A program made the translations under genes and the position numbers. From the NCBI RefSeq assembly GCF_029946165.1, contig NZ_JAQSDZ010000022.1, positions 1 through 64,000 of the forward strand: a DNA stretch of 64,000 nucleotides, given 5' to 3'. The notes beneath the pieces were generated by a model, which saw only the letters and a program-made list of their open reading frames with translations, was not told the origin of the DNA and made no database searches. Source of the DNA: Methylotenera sp. GTDB lineage: Bacteria; Pseudomonadota; Gammaproteobacteria; Burkholderiales; Methylophilaceae. Of the stretch, positions 8,781-16,861 are shown piece after piece; the stretch's first letter is position 1, and every line of letters starts with the position of its first letter.

Positions 8781-9837
8781 GTTGAATTAACTTGTCATAA
8801 ATCATTTTTGCCGTTTCTAAGTTACGCGGGTCATTGCTTGCAATGAGGTCTGCATAAACCAGCAAAGTGGGTACAACCTCTGGCAAAAAGTCTGCACCAT
8901 CAAAATCCCAAAAGGCTACTAATAACTCAATATCGCCTTTAGGGTCTGGCACAAGCCTGTTTTCTACAATCAGCTTATTCATGTTTTTTTTCAAATCTTT
9001 GCCATGTAAATACAGCGTGAAAAAATTTGGCTTTAAGTAATGAGTCAGTTTGTCGGCAGCGACTTCACCACCCCATTGCGCTGCATAGTTTTTAACATCT
9101 AGATGCTTCCACCAGTCTAGGTTGTTTGCTTTAAAGCGTCTTGGGTTTAATTTAGGGCGCAATTTAATAGGGTAGTTTGTCACCCATTCTTGAATAAGCT
9201 TCTCTTGCTGAATGATTACACGATTGTTTTTCTTACCATCCCCAAGCGTCATTGCTCTTGCGGCTAGGTCATTAAATCCCCAGCCAACTGCACCTAATGC
9301 AATGCCTGCCACTTTAGCGATTTCACGGTAAGGTGCATTTAGCATTTCAGCGTTACACAGCAGCGCAAACACCATACGCAAATTAGTCGGCGTAAGCGCT
9401 TTGTTGCCTTTGAAGTAGTTCATCGGATTATTTTGCTCTTGAACTAGTTTTTGCCCTTTTATTAATACAAAAAAGCCAGGCTCGTTAATATAAGCATTGC
9501 CAGCTAAATCAATAAAGTTTAAGCCCAACTCTTTACAGTTATTTGCAGCAGCTTCTGTCAGCTTGGGCGCAATAAGTAATGGCGCTTTGTTAAACTCTTC
9601 TAACTGGTGTTTAACTTGGGCAATGGTAGCAAAGCGATCTACATTCTTAACCTCAACTACAAACTTGTAATTATTATTGTTATATGCAATATTGATGTAC
9701 GCATCTGCACGCGCATGCGTAGCTGCTGGCTCATACTGAGTAACCTCAATATCTAACCCAGCAGTTTGCCTCAGAGCTTCTATTGCCCGATCAAGCATCT
9801 CATTTTCTTTTATATTAGCCAATTCCATTTTGTTCAT
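8767..9837 (-). CDS. AbiEi-like antitoxin/regulator with nuclease-like N-terminal domain (COG4861-type)
   Basis: The 356-residue protein is the first gene of the pair. Its N-terminal 120 residues resemble a PD-(D/E)XK fold, with ADAYINIAY followed by FVVEVKN giving the E-x-K element. Residues about 145-215 look like a winged helix (TNLRMVFALLCNAEMLNAPY and on), consistent with DNA binding. The start ATG at 9837 sits 10 bases from a perfect 19-bp palindrome, and a second copy lies 69 bp further out. This supports autorepression by the antitoxin, as known for AbiEi. Whether the nuclease-like domain is active is unclear. Confidence 0.7.
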   Translation of the reverse strand: MNKMELANIKENEMLDRAIEALRQTAGLDIEVTQYEPAATHARADAYINIAYNNNNYKFVVEVKNVDRFATIAQVKHQLEEFNKAPLLIAPKLTEAAANNCKELGLNFIDLAGNAYINEPGFFVLIKGQKLVQEQNNPMNYFKGNKALTPTNLRMVFALLCNAEMLNAPYREIAKVAGIALGAVGWGFNDLAARAMTLGDGKKNNRVIIQQEKLIQEWVTNYPIKLRPKLNPRRFKANNLDWWKHLDVKNYAAQWGGEVAADKLTHYLKPNFFTLYLHGKDLKKNMNKLIVENRLVPDPKGDIELLVAFWDFDGADFLPEVVPTLLVYADLIASNDPRNLETAKMIYDKLIQHANN

Positions 9838-9935
9838 TTATTTATTTTGTTCACGTTACGTGAACATTACATTAAGTTGAACATTGCAGTCAACATTTTT
9901 GTTCATTTATTTTAACTGTTCACGTAACGTGAACA
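9830..9935. promoter_or_regulatory. Duplicated palindromic operator of the AbiE-like operon
   Basis: Two 37-bp units, 9830-9866 and 9899-9935, begin with an identical TTGTTCATTTATTT and end in a perfect 19-bp palindrome: TGTTCACGTTACGTGAACA at 9848 and TGTTCACGTAACGTGAACA at 9917. They are 69 bp apart. The inner unit overlaps the antitoxin start codon. The arrangement fits two antitoxin dimers binding across the promoter. Confidence 0.8.
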
Positions 9936-10434
9936 TATTTAATTAATGAACAACTGTAAGTTACTTAATATATTTAAAACACATATTAGGGTTAAATTAA
10001 TGCTGAAGATTCGGCAAGGCTTTGAAGAGTATAAGATGTTTGGGGGTAACTAAATTCCACGAAACTACCAAACCCTTTTAAATAAGGGCTTACAGGAGTT
10101 AGTTTAGTTGACTCTTTTCCACCAATCATGTTGATTCAGGGAGCTTAATGCTTAGGAACCCAGTAACGCTTACGGTTAGACTGATGATGCACTAGATAGC
10201 TTTTAGTAAAGTATTCACAAATATAGCTTGCGATTCCTAAGCATTGGCGCATAGGATCTTTAGACTGTCTCTTCTGTTGCTTAATATCTACATTACCGAG
10301 CGCAGTACTTCCCTGTTCATAACCTTTGTCACCTTATGCAATTTTCCAGTCTCGGTATATCAGCACGTACAAAACCATTGATTACTGCGTAGATACCCAA
10401 AGACTAAGTAAATCTTAATTTTCAGAGTAAAGTT
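9936..10434. other. Intergenic stretch with a decayed reading frame
   Basis: Apart from the reverse-strand relic listed at 10145-10333, this 500-base gap holds no gene, RNA or strong terminator that I can see. A weak hairpin-like pair (AACCCTTTTA / TAAGGGCTT) lies near 10072-10091. Confidence 0.5.
10145..10333 (-). pseudogene. Unrecognised gene remnant
   Basis: An open frame of 62 codons, without an early start, ends in a basic aromatic tail (ASYICEYFTK, then NRKRYWVPKH). The composition looks protein-like. Just upstream, past a stop, a different frame reads NGFVRADIPRLENCIR, suggesting the gene was once longer and has shifted frame. It weakly recalls small phage or plasmid replication proteins, but I cannot assign it. 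Confidence 0.3.
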
Positions 10435-10962
10435 TTAGTTGCTAGGCGAAGATTGAGCGCTTGCCCATTGCGCCTCGAAACTCTTTTTTGCACGGGCATA
10501 GTCATTGCCGCATTTCATGAGATCTTTATTATCATTAGAGGATTCACAGCCCTTTGCAGGTTTATAGTAATCATCCCATGCCTGTACTTTTCGGTTTTTG
10601 TCGTTGATCGCATTGGTAATAACAGCCTGTCTATTTTGCTCTAGCTGATACTTGGCAACCTTTTGCTGATAAGTTTTTTCCTCTTCAATTCTAGTGCGTT
10701 CATCCTCAGCAGCTTTAGCACGTAATTGACTAAGCTCCATAGCTCTTTGCGACTCTGCATTCATAACGACAATTTGCTGGTTAAAGTTATCCAACACTTG
10801 CCTGATCTGCCACTCTACATAGACGGCTCTAATAAACCATGCCATTAAAATAGCAGCAAGTACGGCTAGAAATATCTTAAAGGGATCAACTTCACTCGAT
10901 TCTCTTTTGTCAAAAAATGCCTCTTGCCGATAGTCTCTTATTTCGTCTGGATCTAGTTGCAA
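10435..10962 (-). CDS. Membrane-anchored coiled-coil hypothetical protein
   Basis: The 175-residue protein has one membrane span at about residues 29-49 (FLAVLAAILMAWFI). A charged, glutamine- and alanine-rich helix follows at 50-115, typical of a coiled coil. The C-terminal part has two cysteines (KGCES and MKCGN) and a WDDYYKP segment. I do not recognise a named family and no function can be given. It stands alone between the relic and higA. Confidence 0.65.
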   Translation of the reverse strand: MQLDPDEIRDYRQEAFFDKRESSEVDPFKIFLAVLAAILMAWFIRAVYVEWQIRQVLDNFNQQIVVMNAESQRAMELSQLRAKAAEDERTRIEEEKTYQQKVAKYQLEQNRQAVITNAINDKNRKVQAWDDYYKPAKGCESSNDNKDLMKCGNDYARAKKSFEAQWASAQSSPSN

Positions 10963-11003
10963 TGTTTACCCCTGTTTTTATTATTTTTAGAAATGAAATT
11001 TTT

Positions 11004-11309
11004 TTAGGCTTTTAGTAGTGCCGCAGGTTTTACCTTTGCATTAAATTTACTTCTTGCTTGCCATAGATCATAAGAGGCTTGTTCTGCTAACCACAAGTCG
11101 GCGCTACCACCGTTCTCAACACCAAGCCATTTTTCGATACGCAAAGCCATTTCAGGTGAAATAGCGGCATGCCCGTTCAATACACGTGACAACGATGGGC
11201 GTGCAACACCTAGCTGATCAGCCGCCTCAGTCACGCTCAAGCCAAGTGCAGGAAGAATGTCATCCCGTAAAGTCTCGCCAGGGTGTGGCGGATTGTGTAT
11301 TTTGCTCAT
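11004..11309 (-). CDS. higA: HigA-type antitoxin (XRE-family HTH)
   Basis: The 101-residue protein opens with [18 protein letters not shown], the hallmark N-terminus of HigA/VapI antitoxins. A helix-turn-helix follows ([19 protein letters not shown]). The ATG at 11309 has AAAGGAATT directly upstream and is preferred over a longer frame. The gene lies 13 bases after the toxin gene on the same strand, in the toxin-first order typical of higBA. It should bind and neutralise HigB and repress the operon. Confidence 0.9.
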   Translation of the reverse strand: MSKIHNPPHPGETLRDDILPALGLSVTEAADQLGVARPSLSRVLNGHAAISPEMALRIEKWLGVENGGSADLWLAEQASYDLWQARSKFNAKVKPAALLKA

Positions 11310-11322
11310 ATTTAATTCCTTT

Positions 11323-11601
11323 CTAGTGATAGTCCTGATAATCCACCAGAACTGCATCTTCGCCATCAAAAATAAAAGTCATTCGCCAGTTACCGTTTAC
11401 AGTAACGGAATAATGCCCAGCTAACTCACCCTCTAAAGAATGAAGTCTCCAACCTGGTAAGTTCATATCCGCTGGTACTTTTGCATTGTCTAAACGCACC
11501 AATTGACGGCTTAATTTAGAAGCGTGATCGGGTCTTATTCCTGCCTTGCTTCCACTCTCAAAGAAATCTTTGAGTCCTTTATGTCTGAAAGTTTTAATCA
11601 T
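11323..11601 (-). CDS. higB: HigB-type mRNA interferase toxin (RelE superfamily)
   Basis: The 92-residue protein matches HigB along its length: [15 protein letters not shown] at the start, [19 protein letters not shown] in the centre and [22 protein letters not shown] at the end. HigB cleaves mRNA on the ribosome, and the late Arg, Tyr and His residues fall where RelE-fold catalytic residues lie. It is the first gene of the higBA operon and has a palindromic site just upstream of its ATG. Confidence 0.9.
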   Translation of the reverse strand: MIKTFRHKGLKDFFESGSKAGIRPDHASKLSRQLVRLDNAKVPADMNLPGWRLHSLEGELAGHYSVTVNGNWRMTFIFDGEDAVLVDYQDYH

Positions 11602-11625
11602 TATTTATTTTTCAATTTTGTTTAA

Positions 11626-11644
11626 TGTAATGCGTAACGTTACA
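11626..11644. promoter_or_regulatory. Candidate HigA operator
   Basis: TGTAA and TTACA form 5-bp arms around nine bases, and a perfect 10-bp palindrome GTAACGTTAC lies inside at 11634-11643. The site is 25 bases upstream of the higB start, where a HigA autorepression site is expected. Confidence 0.5.
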
Positions 11645-11795
11645 GATGTCAATTTATTTATACCCATTCAATATGTTAGCTGCCGCACAGTTTATAAGCT
11701 AAGTTGATTGTAGTATTGGTAATAAGCCTGACACATTGTTTTGCAATTATTAGGTCTGATTCAACAATCTATTATGTAACTTTACATAGGAAAAT

Positions 11796-12935
11796 ATGCT
11801 TTCATATAACTCAGAGGTCTCTGACTTGTTTATGCCCTTTCAATTTGGGCCTTATAAGTTAAGTAACAGAATTGTTATGGCGCCGCTCACGCGTAGCCGT
11901 GCACAAGTGGGCGATGCGCCTAGCTTGCTTGCAGCTGAATATTATGGTCAGCGCTCCACGGCTGGGTTAATTATTGCAGAAGCCACGCAGATTTCTGCAC
12001 AGGGCAAAGGTTATGCATTTACGCCAGGTATTTATAATAATGCGCAAGTAAAAGGCTGGAAATCAATCACTGACACTGTGCATAAGGCTGGCGGCCGCAT
12101 CTTTTTACAGTTATGGCATGTAGGTCGTATATCGCATCCTTCCTTACAACCTTCTCATGCGTTGCCTGTTGCACCTTCGGCAATTAAGCCAGAAGGAAAG
12201 GCATTTACTGAAGAAGGCTTTGTGCCTTTTGTTACTCCACGAGCTTTAGAAACTAGCGAAATAGCCGGCATTGTTGAGCAATATCGTCTAGCTGCGAAAA
12301 ATGCGCTTGCTGCAGGGTTTGATGGCGTAGAAATTCATGCCGCTAATGGTTATTTGATTGATCAGTTTTTACGTGATAGTACCAATCATAGAACCGATAT
12401 TTATGGTGGATCATTTGAGAATAGAGCCAGATTCTTAATGGAAGTGACCGCTGCAGTTGTTTCTGTTTGGTCTTCTGAGCGTGTTGGGGTTAGATTGTCA
12501 CCTATCAGCCCTGCAAATGATATTAGCGATAGCAACCCTGCTCCGCTTTTCCGTTATGTTGTAGAGCAACTCAATACATTTAACTTGTTGTATTTACATG
12601 TTATTGAGGGTGCGACTGGCGGACCACGGAATGTCGACAAAGGCTTCAACCTACAAACGCTTAGAAAACTATTCAATGGTATTTATATTGGCAATAATGG
12701 GTATAACAGAGGGATGGCTATTTCGGCACGTCAGGAAAATCTAGTGGATATGGTTGCATTTGGACGGCCATTCATTTCAAATCCCGACTTGGTTGCTCGT
12801 CTTAAACTTAATGCACCTTTGAACAAACTTGATGCTGATACGCTTTATGGTGGTGGCGCAAAGGGTTATATTGATTATCCTTTTCTTAGTAAACAAAAAG
12901 CTACAGAATTAGAAACCACTGAGTTAATAGCGTAG
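11796..12935 (+). CDS. Old yellow enzyme family NAD(P)H:flavin oxidoreductase
   Basis: The 379-residue FMN-dependent alkene reductase resembles NemA. Diagnostic features are MAPLTRSRA near the start, [12 protein letters not shown] in the FMN site, and [12 protein letters not shown] with the substrate-binding His and Asn, followed by [15 protein letters not shown]. The end has [12 protein letters not shown]. Such enzymes reduce enones, nitroesters or maleimides with NAD(P)H. The start ATG has TAGGAAAA upstream. A dodecin gene follows 40 bases later on the same strand, a sensible pairing of a flavoenzyme with a flavin store. The natural substrate is unknown. Confidence 0.92.
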   Translation: MLSYNSEVSDLFMPFQFGPYKLSNRIVMAPLTRSRAQVGDAPSLLAAEYYGQRSTAGLIIAEATQISAQGKGYAFTPGIYNNAQVKGWKSITDTVHKAGGRIFLQLWHVGRISHPSLQPSHALPVAPSAIKPEGKAFTEEGFVPFVTPRALETSEIAGIVEQYRLAAKNALAAGFDGVEIHAANGYLIDQFLRDSTNHRTDIYGGSFENRARFLMEVTAAVVSVWSSERVGVRLSPISPANDISDSNPAPLFRYVVEQLNTFNLLYLHVIEGATGGPRNVDKGFNLQTLRKLFNGIYIGNNGYNRGMAISARQENLVDMVAFGRPFISNPDLVARLKLNAPLNKLDADTLYGGGAKGYIDYPFLSKQKATELETTELIA

Positions 12936-12975
12936 TATTAACAAAGCATCATTAATAAATCAATTGGAGAACGCA

Positions 12976-13185
12976 ATGTCGAACCATACTTACAAAATTA
13001 TTGAGCTAGTGGGGTCTTCTCCCACCAGTACTGACGATGCAATAAAAAGCGCCATTAACAAAGCTTCTCTTACACTTAAGCATTTGGAATGGTTTGAGGT
13101 AGTTGAAACTCGTGGGCATATTGTAGAAGGAAAAGTGGCTCACTTTCAAGTCACAATGAAGGTGGGCTTTAGAATAGAAGATTGA
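12976..13185 (+). CDS. Dodecin (flavin-binding storage protein)
   Basis: The 69-residue product starts at ATG 12976 behind GGAGA. It shows the dodecin pattern: [20 protein letters not shown], then [14 protein letters not shown] with the flavin-stacking Trp, and [14 protein letters not shown] at the end. Dodecins assemble as hollow dodecamers that bind riboflavin or FMN. It is probably cotranscribed with the upstream flavin oxidoreductase. Confidence 0.92.
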   Translation: MSNHTYKIIELVGSSPTSTDDAIKSAINKASLTLKHLEWFEVVETRGHIVEGKVAHFQVTMKVGFRIED

Positions 13186-13210
13186 TTTTGTTAACTTGTA
13201 TTAATGCCAA

Positions 13211-13240
13211 TAAAAAAGCCCGGTGATTTCCCACCGAGCT
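13211..13240 (-). terminator. Terminator of pqqA
   Basis: On the minus strand, GCTCGGTG and CACCGGGC form an 8-bp stem followed by six T residues. It lies 25 bases past the pqqA stop. It may also slow transcription arriving from dodecin, but the T-run is only on the minus strand. Confidence 0.8.
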
Positions 13241-13263
13241 TAATATGCAAATCAACTGATTGA

Positions 13264-13335
13264 TTACTTGTTCATTACGTACATTGTTACTTCAAAGCCA
13301 AAACGCATTTCTGTAGCTCCTGGTGTTGTCCACAT
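13264..13335 (-). CDS. pqqA: PqqA, precursor peptide of pyrroloquinoline quinone
   Basis: A 23-residue peptide starts MWTTPGATEMRFGFEVTMY. It has the invariant Glu15-Val-Thr-Met-Tyr19 (E-x3-Y) whose side chains PqqE cross-links to build PQQ. AAAGGA lies about ten bases upstream of the ATG and a strong terminator follows, so it is a self-contained transcription unit. No pqqBCDE genes adjoin. Methylotrophs need PQQ for methanol dehydrogenase, and separate or multiple pqqA copies are known in them. The gene is short enough to be missed by automatic calling. Confidence 0.9.
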   Translation of the reverse strand: MWTTPGATEMRFGFEVTMYVMNK

Positions 13336-13429
13336 GATTAGGTATCCTTTTTAGTTTGGCGATTCACAATGATTCGCTCCATGTGTTGCATTATGAGCGC
13401 CCTCTCGAATTCTGCCCTATGCGCTTAGC

Positions 13430-13474
13430 TTAATTGTGCCTAGTGATTTTGACTAAATCACTAGGCATAATTAA
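13430..13474. repeat. Strong inverted repeat upstream of pqqA
   Basis: The 13-base arms TGCCTAGTGATTT and AAATCACTAGGCA are perfect around TGACT. Six more paired bases (TTAATT/AATTAA) follow after one mismatch. It lies between the divergent pqqA and EF-hand genes. There is no T-tract of terminator quality, so a regulatory palindrome or repeat relic is possible. Confidence 0.6.
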
Positions 13475-13578
13475 ACATTTGATTCGTTTGGACTGCTGAT
13501 TGTTAATCTAAAATGAACGCCAACACATACGCAGAGTCTACCTACGTGTACGATTATTATTCAAAAAAAGGATATTGT

Positions 13579-13896
13579 ATGAAAACTTTAAAAATTATAG
13601 CAATGGCGGCTTTGACATTGGGCTTAACGCAAATGGCATACGCTGATCACCACGGTAAAGATGGTATGCATGGCGATCGCTCTCATGCCATGGAGAATGC
13701 CGATACCAACAAAGATGGAGCAATCAGCCACGACGAATTCACCGCAGCACATCAAAAGATGGCAGAAACTATGTTTACTAAAATGGATGCTAATAAAGAT
13801 GGGAAAATCGATAAGGCTGAACGTGATGCAATGAAAGAAAAAATGGGTGACCATTGCAAAATGAAAGGCCACAAGATGGATGAAATGGCTAAATAG
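13579..13896 (+). CDS. Secreted EF-hand protein
   Basis: The 105-residue protein starts at ATG 13579 behind AAAGGATATT. A signal peptide (MKTLKIIAMAALTLGLTQMAYA) ends in AYA, the likely cleavage site. Two EF-hand loops follow: DTNKDGAISHDEF and DANKDGKIDKAE, each with Asp/Asn at the metal positions and Glu or Asp at the last. Histidine- and methionine-rich ends suggest additional metal contacts. It should act in the periplasm as a calcium or similar ion binder; the partner is unknown. The loops lack the proline at position two that marks lanmodulin. Confidence 0.8.
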   Translation: MKTLKIIAMAALTLGLTQMAYADHHGKDGMHGDRSHAMENADTNKDGAISHDEFTAAHQKMAETMFTKMDANKDGKIDKAERDAMKEKMGDHCKMKGHKMDEMAK

Positions 13897-13912
13897 CCTG
13901 AATCATAGAGTA

Positions 13913-13942
13913 AAAAAGCCACAGCTTAGTTTGTGGCTTTTG
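13913..13942 (+). terminator. Terminator after the EF-hand gene
   Basis: AAAGCCACA and TGTGGCTTT pair around an 8-base loop and run into TTTTGTATTTTT. It lies about 20 bases after the stop codon. Confidence 0.8.
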
Positions 13943-13984
13943 TATTTTTAGGCGCGTTAACAATATTTATTTGAGGATTTAGTA

Positions 13985-14674
13985 ATGACTTACCAAGTGT
14001 TAATTACAGGTGCCAATCGTGGCATTGGCTTAGAGTTCACAGAACAATATGCACAAGATGGCTGGAACGTACTTGCTTGCTGCCGTGACCCTAAAAAGGC
14101 TAGCGTTTTACAGGTGCTGGCAAGCAAACATGCCAATATTCGTATACTGCAATTAGATGTGGCAAATTTTGCACAAATAGATGCGCTAGCTTTGCAATTA
14201 AAAGACGAAAAAATTGATGTACTAATCAATAACGCGGGCGTTTACCCTGAAAGTAGCTTGAAGAATGCAAATACAGAAGACTGGTTAGATGCATTTAAAA
14301 TTAATAGCATTGCACCATTAAAAATGGCGACAGCTTTTACTCCACACATTGCAAATGGCGAGCTTAAAAAGATAGCGACGCTTTCTAGCAAAATGGGCAG
14401 TATGAGCGACAATACTAGCGGAGGTAGTTACATTTATCGTAGTACTAAAACTGCGGTTAATATGGTGATGAAAAGCCTCTCAATAGATGTTAAACCCGCA
14501 GGCATTGCCGTGGCAACTTTGCACCCAGGCTGGGTACTAACCGATATGGGCGGCAGCAACGCATTGATAGGCACCAAAACAAGTGTGACAGGGTTGCGTC
14601 AGGTGATCGAGAATTTAAACTTGAGCAATACTGGAAAATTTATTGCTTATGATGGTAAAGAAATTGCTTGGTAA
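13985..14674 (+). CDS. Short-chain dehydrogenase (C-factor-like SDR)
   Basis: This 229-residue classical SDR has TGANRGIG (residues 8-15) as the nucleotide-binding glycine motif, NNAG at the Rossmann fold centre, and YRSTK with the catalytic Tyr and Lys. HPGWVLTDMGG near the end is typical of the carbonyl-reductase / CsgA-like subgroup. It acts in the cytoplasm with NAD(P)H; the substrate cannot be read from sequence. It stands alone after a terminator and is convergent with the next gene. Confidence 0.85.
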   Translation: MTYQVLITGANRGIGLEFTEQYAQDGWNVLACCRDPKKASVLQVLASKHANIRILQLDVANFAQIDALALQLKDEKIDVLINNAGVYPESSLKNANTEDWLDAFKINSIAPLKMATAFTPHIANGELKKIATLSSKMGSMSDNTSGGSYIYRSTKTAVNMVMKSLSIDVKPAGIAVATLHPGWVLTDMGGSNALIGTKTSVTGLRQVIENLNLSNTGKFIAYDGKEIAW

Positions 14675-14721
14675 AACAAAAGATTGTCACGTTAATAAAT
14701 CAATGACAATATTAACAAAAC

Positions 14722-15845
14722 CTATTGCGCTTTAAACGGTGCGCGCTCTTCAAGCTCGTTAGTATATGCGGCAATGCCTTGCGACTCTTGTGTGACAAAT
14801 GCCTGAATCGCATGCGCAAAATCAGGTTGCGCAATTTTGTGAAACGAACAAGTTGAACGCGGCTTAAACCCTCGTGCTAACTTGTGCTCACCTTGCGCGC
14901 CACCTTCAAAGAATTGAATCTTTTCTTCGATACAAAATTCTTGAGCTTGGTAATAACATAGCTCAAAATGCAAATTGGGCACATATCTCAAGGCACCCCA
15001 ATAGCGGCCATAGAGCGTAGTTTGATGATAAATATTTAGCGCGGCGGCAATCGGCTCATCACCCAAATACGCCAATACCAGCAAAATGTTTTGCGGCATA
15101 GTCCGACCAATTTGCTGAAAAAATGCGGGCGTTAAATAAGGAGTTGAGCGATGCTCAAGGTAGGTGTTTTCATAACATTCATAGAAAAATTGCCATTGTT
15201 CTGGGGTAATGTTTGCGCCTTTGATGCGTTTACATTCCACTCCCGAAGCGACCACCTTTTACGTTCTTGATGAATCTTTTTACGTTTATCGTGGCTGAGC
15301 GTGCGTAAAAAATCTTCAAAATCTATAAAATTATCGTTTTGCCATCTAAATTGCACACCATTGCGCTGTAACCATCCTGCTTTTTCTAATGCAACTGTAG
15401 AAGCATCATCAGGAAAAAGCACATGCATCGATGACAATTGATGTTTGTGCATGGTTTCAGTAAGCGCTTCTAACATTAGTGCTTGTATTTGGGAACTTTC
15501 TGCAATAAGCCTTTGGCTAGTAACAGGGGTAAATGGAATCGCTGAAATCAATTTAGGATAGTAACTTAAGCCATTGCGCTCATAAGCTTCTGCCCATGCC
15601 CAATCAAAAACGTATTCACCATAGGAGTGACTTTTGATATAAAGCGGCATTGCACCCACTAACCTGCCATCATCATGCACTAGCATTGGATAAGGCTGCC
15701 AACCTGTGCCTTTACCAACTGAGCCTGAACTTTCAAGCGCACTTAAAAACGCATGGCTGAGTAATGGCATATCACCCGCTAAGGCATCCCAACCATGGGC
15801 ATCAAGCTGCTCAATACTATCGGAAATTTCTAAGATTAAACTCAT
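14722..15845 (-). pseudogene. GNAT-fold peptidogalycan-type protein (COG3146), frameshifted
   Basis: Two overlapping frames together make one conserved protein of about 375 residues. The first (15845 downward) runs to LSHDKRKKIHQERK. The second picks up at VVASGVECKRIKGANITPEQW and ends correctly, with FFYECYENTYLEHRSTPYLT and FFEGGAQGEHKLARGF, typical of the family. The break is at a run of four T at 15257-15260 (AAAA on the coding strand). Adding one A gives RKKVVASG and restores the frame, so a one-base deletion, a sequencing error or slippage explains it. Confidence 0.8.
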
Positions 15846-15942
15846 TAATCGCTATTCTTATTAATTGCTATTTAGTAGTGCTAAGAAGTGAGAAAGCTGG
15901 CTTTGGAAAATAAATTTGTGCTCAGCTTAAATAGTTTGGTAG

Positions 15943-16536
15943 CTAATAGGTGCGCTTTTTGGGATTGGTAGAAGCTTGCTTATTTTTAGATTTAGTTGCT
16001 AATGAAGCCTCTGTTGCTTGCTGTTTTTGCAATTCAAGGTTAGCTTCTGCTGCGCTTCTGCGTTCAGCGGCGCGAGATTGCGCATCTTCGAGTTCTTCTA
16101 ATGAAATAACACCATCTTGATTGGTATCCACTTGACTAAAAAGCCTTGCGATTTGTGGTAACTTTTCTGTCGCTTCTTGCCTATCTATAGTGCCATCATT
16201 ATCATTATCAGCATCTAAAAAACGTTCTTTTAGGCTTTCTTGCATGATGCGTCGACGCTCTTCAATTCGATCATGATCTTGGTCAACCGATTTGGCATAA
16301 TCATCTAAAGCCTTACGGATTTTTTCGCGATTCTCTGGGCTGAAATTAAGATTTAGTGTTTGCCGCATTCCATCGCCAGCGCCCTCTTCACCAAGGACTG
16401 GCTTTTCAACTGTACCCACTGCAATAAAGTTTGTTTTTCCCGCAGCATTAACATCCAACGATATTCCGAAGCACACATACATTGCAATGCACGTGTGTTT
16501 AACTGTTAAAATATGTTTAGGAGTGAGTTTAATCAA
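15943..16536 (-). CDS. EF-hand domain protein, probably exported
   Basis: The 197-residue protein has a hydrophobic stretch ending ..DVNAAG near residue 32 that looks like a signal peptide. After a charged helix come two EF-hand loops, DADNDNDGTIDRQEA and DTNQDGVISLEEL. The C-terminus is alanine- and lysine-rich and low in complexity. The start is uncertain: the frame opens with TTG at 16536 and the first ATG lies inside the signal region. It is likely a periplasmic calcium-binding protein. Its terminal segment is unlike the smaller EF-hand protein at 13579. Confidence 0.7.
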   Translation of the reverse strand: MIKLTPKHILTVKHTCIAMYVCFGISLDVNAAGKTNFIAVGTVEKPVLGEEGAGDGMRQTLNLNFSPENREKIRKALDDYAKSVDQDHDRIEERRRIMQESLKERFLDADNDNDGTIDRQEATEKLPQIARLFSQVDTNQDGVISLEELEDAQSRAAERRSAAEANLELQKQQATEASLATKSKNKQASTNPKKRTY

Positions 16537-16727
16537 TGCGCTAACTTTATAATTAAGTCGAAAAAACGATTTAGCTTTAGCATAATCGCATCATAATGAA
16601 GTACGATTGTTAACTGATTGTTTCATTGAACATTGAAATTGTAATAAATTGTAACGCATAAAATGGACACTTATTCACTATAAATCTAAATTGATTTGCC
16701 CGATTTAATTTCAGGCTTTATTTTAAA

Positions 16728-16756
16728 TTGACACAATATAGCTTACACTTTGTAAT
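16728..16756 (+). promoter_or_regulatory. Sigma70-type promoter of the ompR-envZ operon
   Basis: TTGACA at 16728 and TGTAAT at 16751 are separated by exactly 17 bases, a near-consensus pair. It lies about 105 bases upstream of the response-regulator ATG. The remaining gap 16537-16727 is AT-rich and shows no gene. Confidence 0.65.
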
Positions 16757-16861
16757 GGTTTAGTATTTTGACTTTCGACAAAGTAATAATAAGCTTAGTT
16801 GCATAATATTGCGATTGAAAGTCAAATTCAGTTAACAAATAATAAACGCGGACTAAATACT

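Noticed and set aside
13579-13896. EF-hand protein as a lanmodulin
   Set aside because: Its two loops lack the proline at position two and the four-EF-hand layout of lanmodulin.
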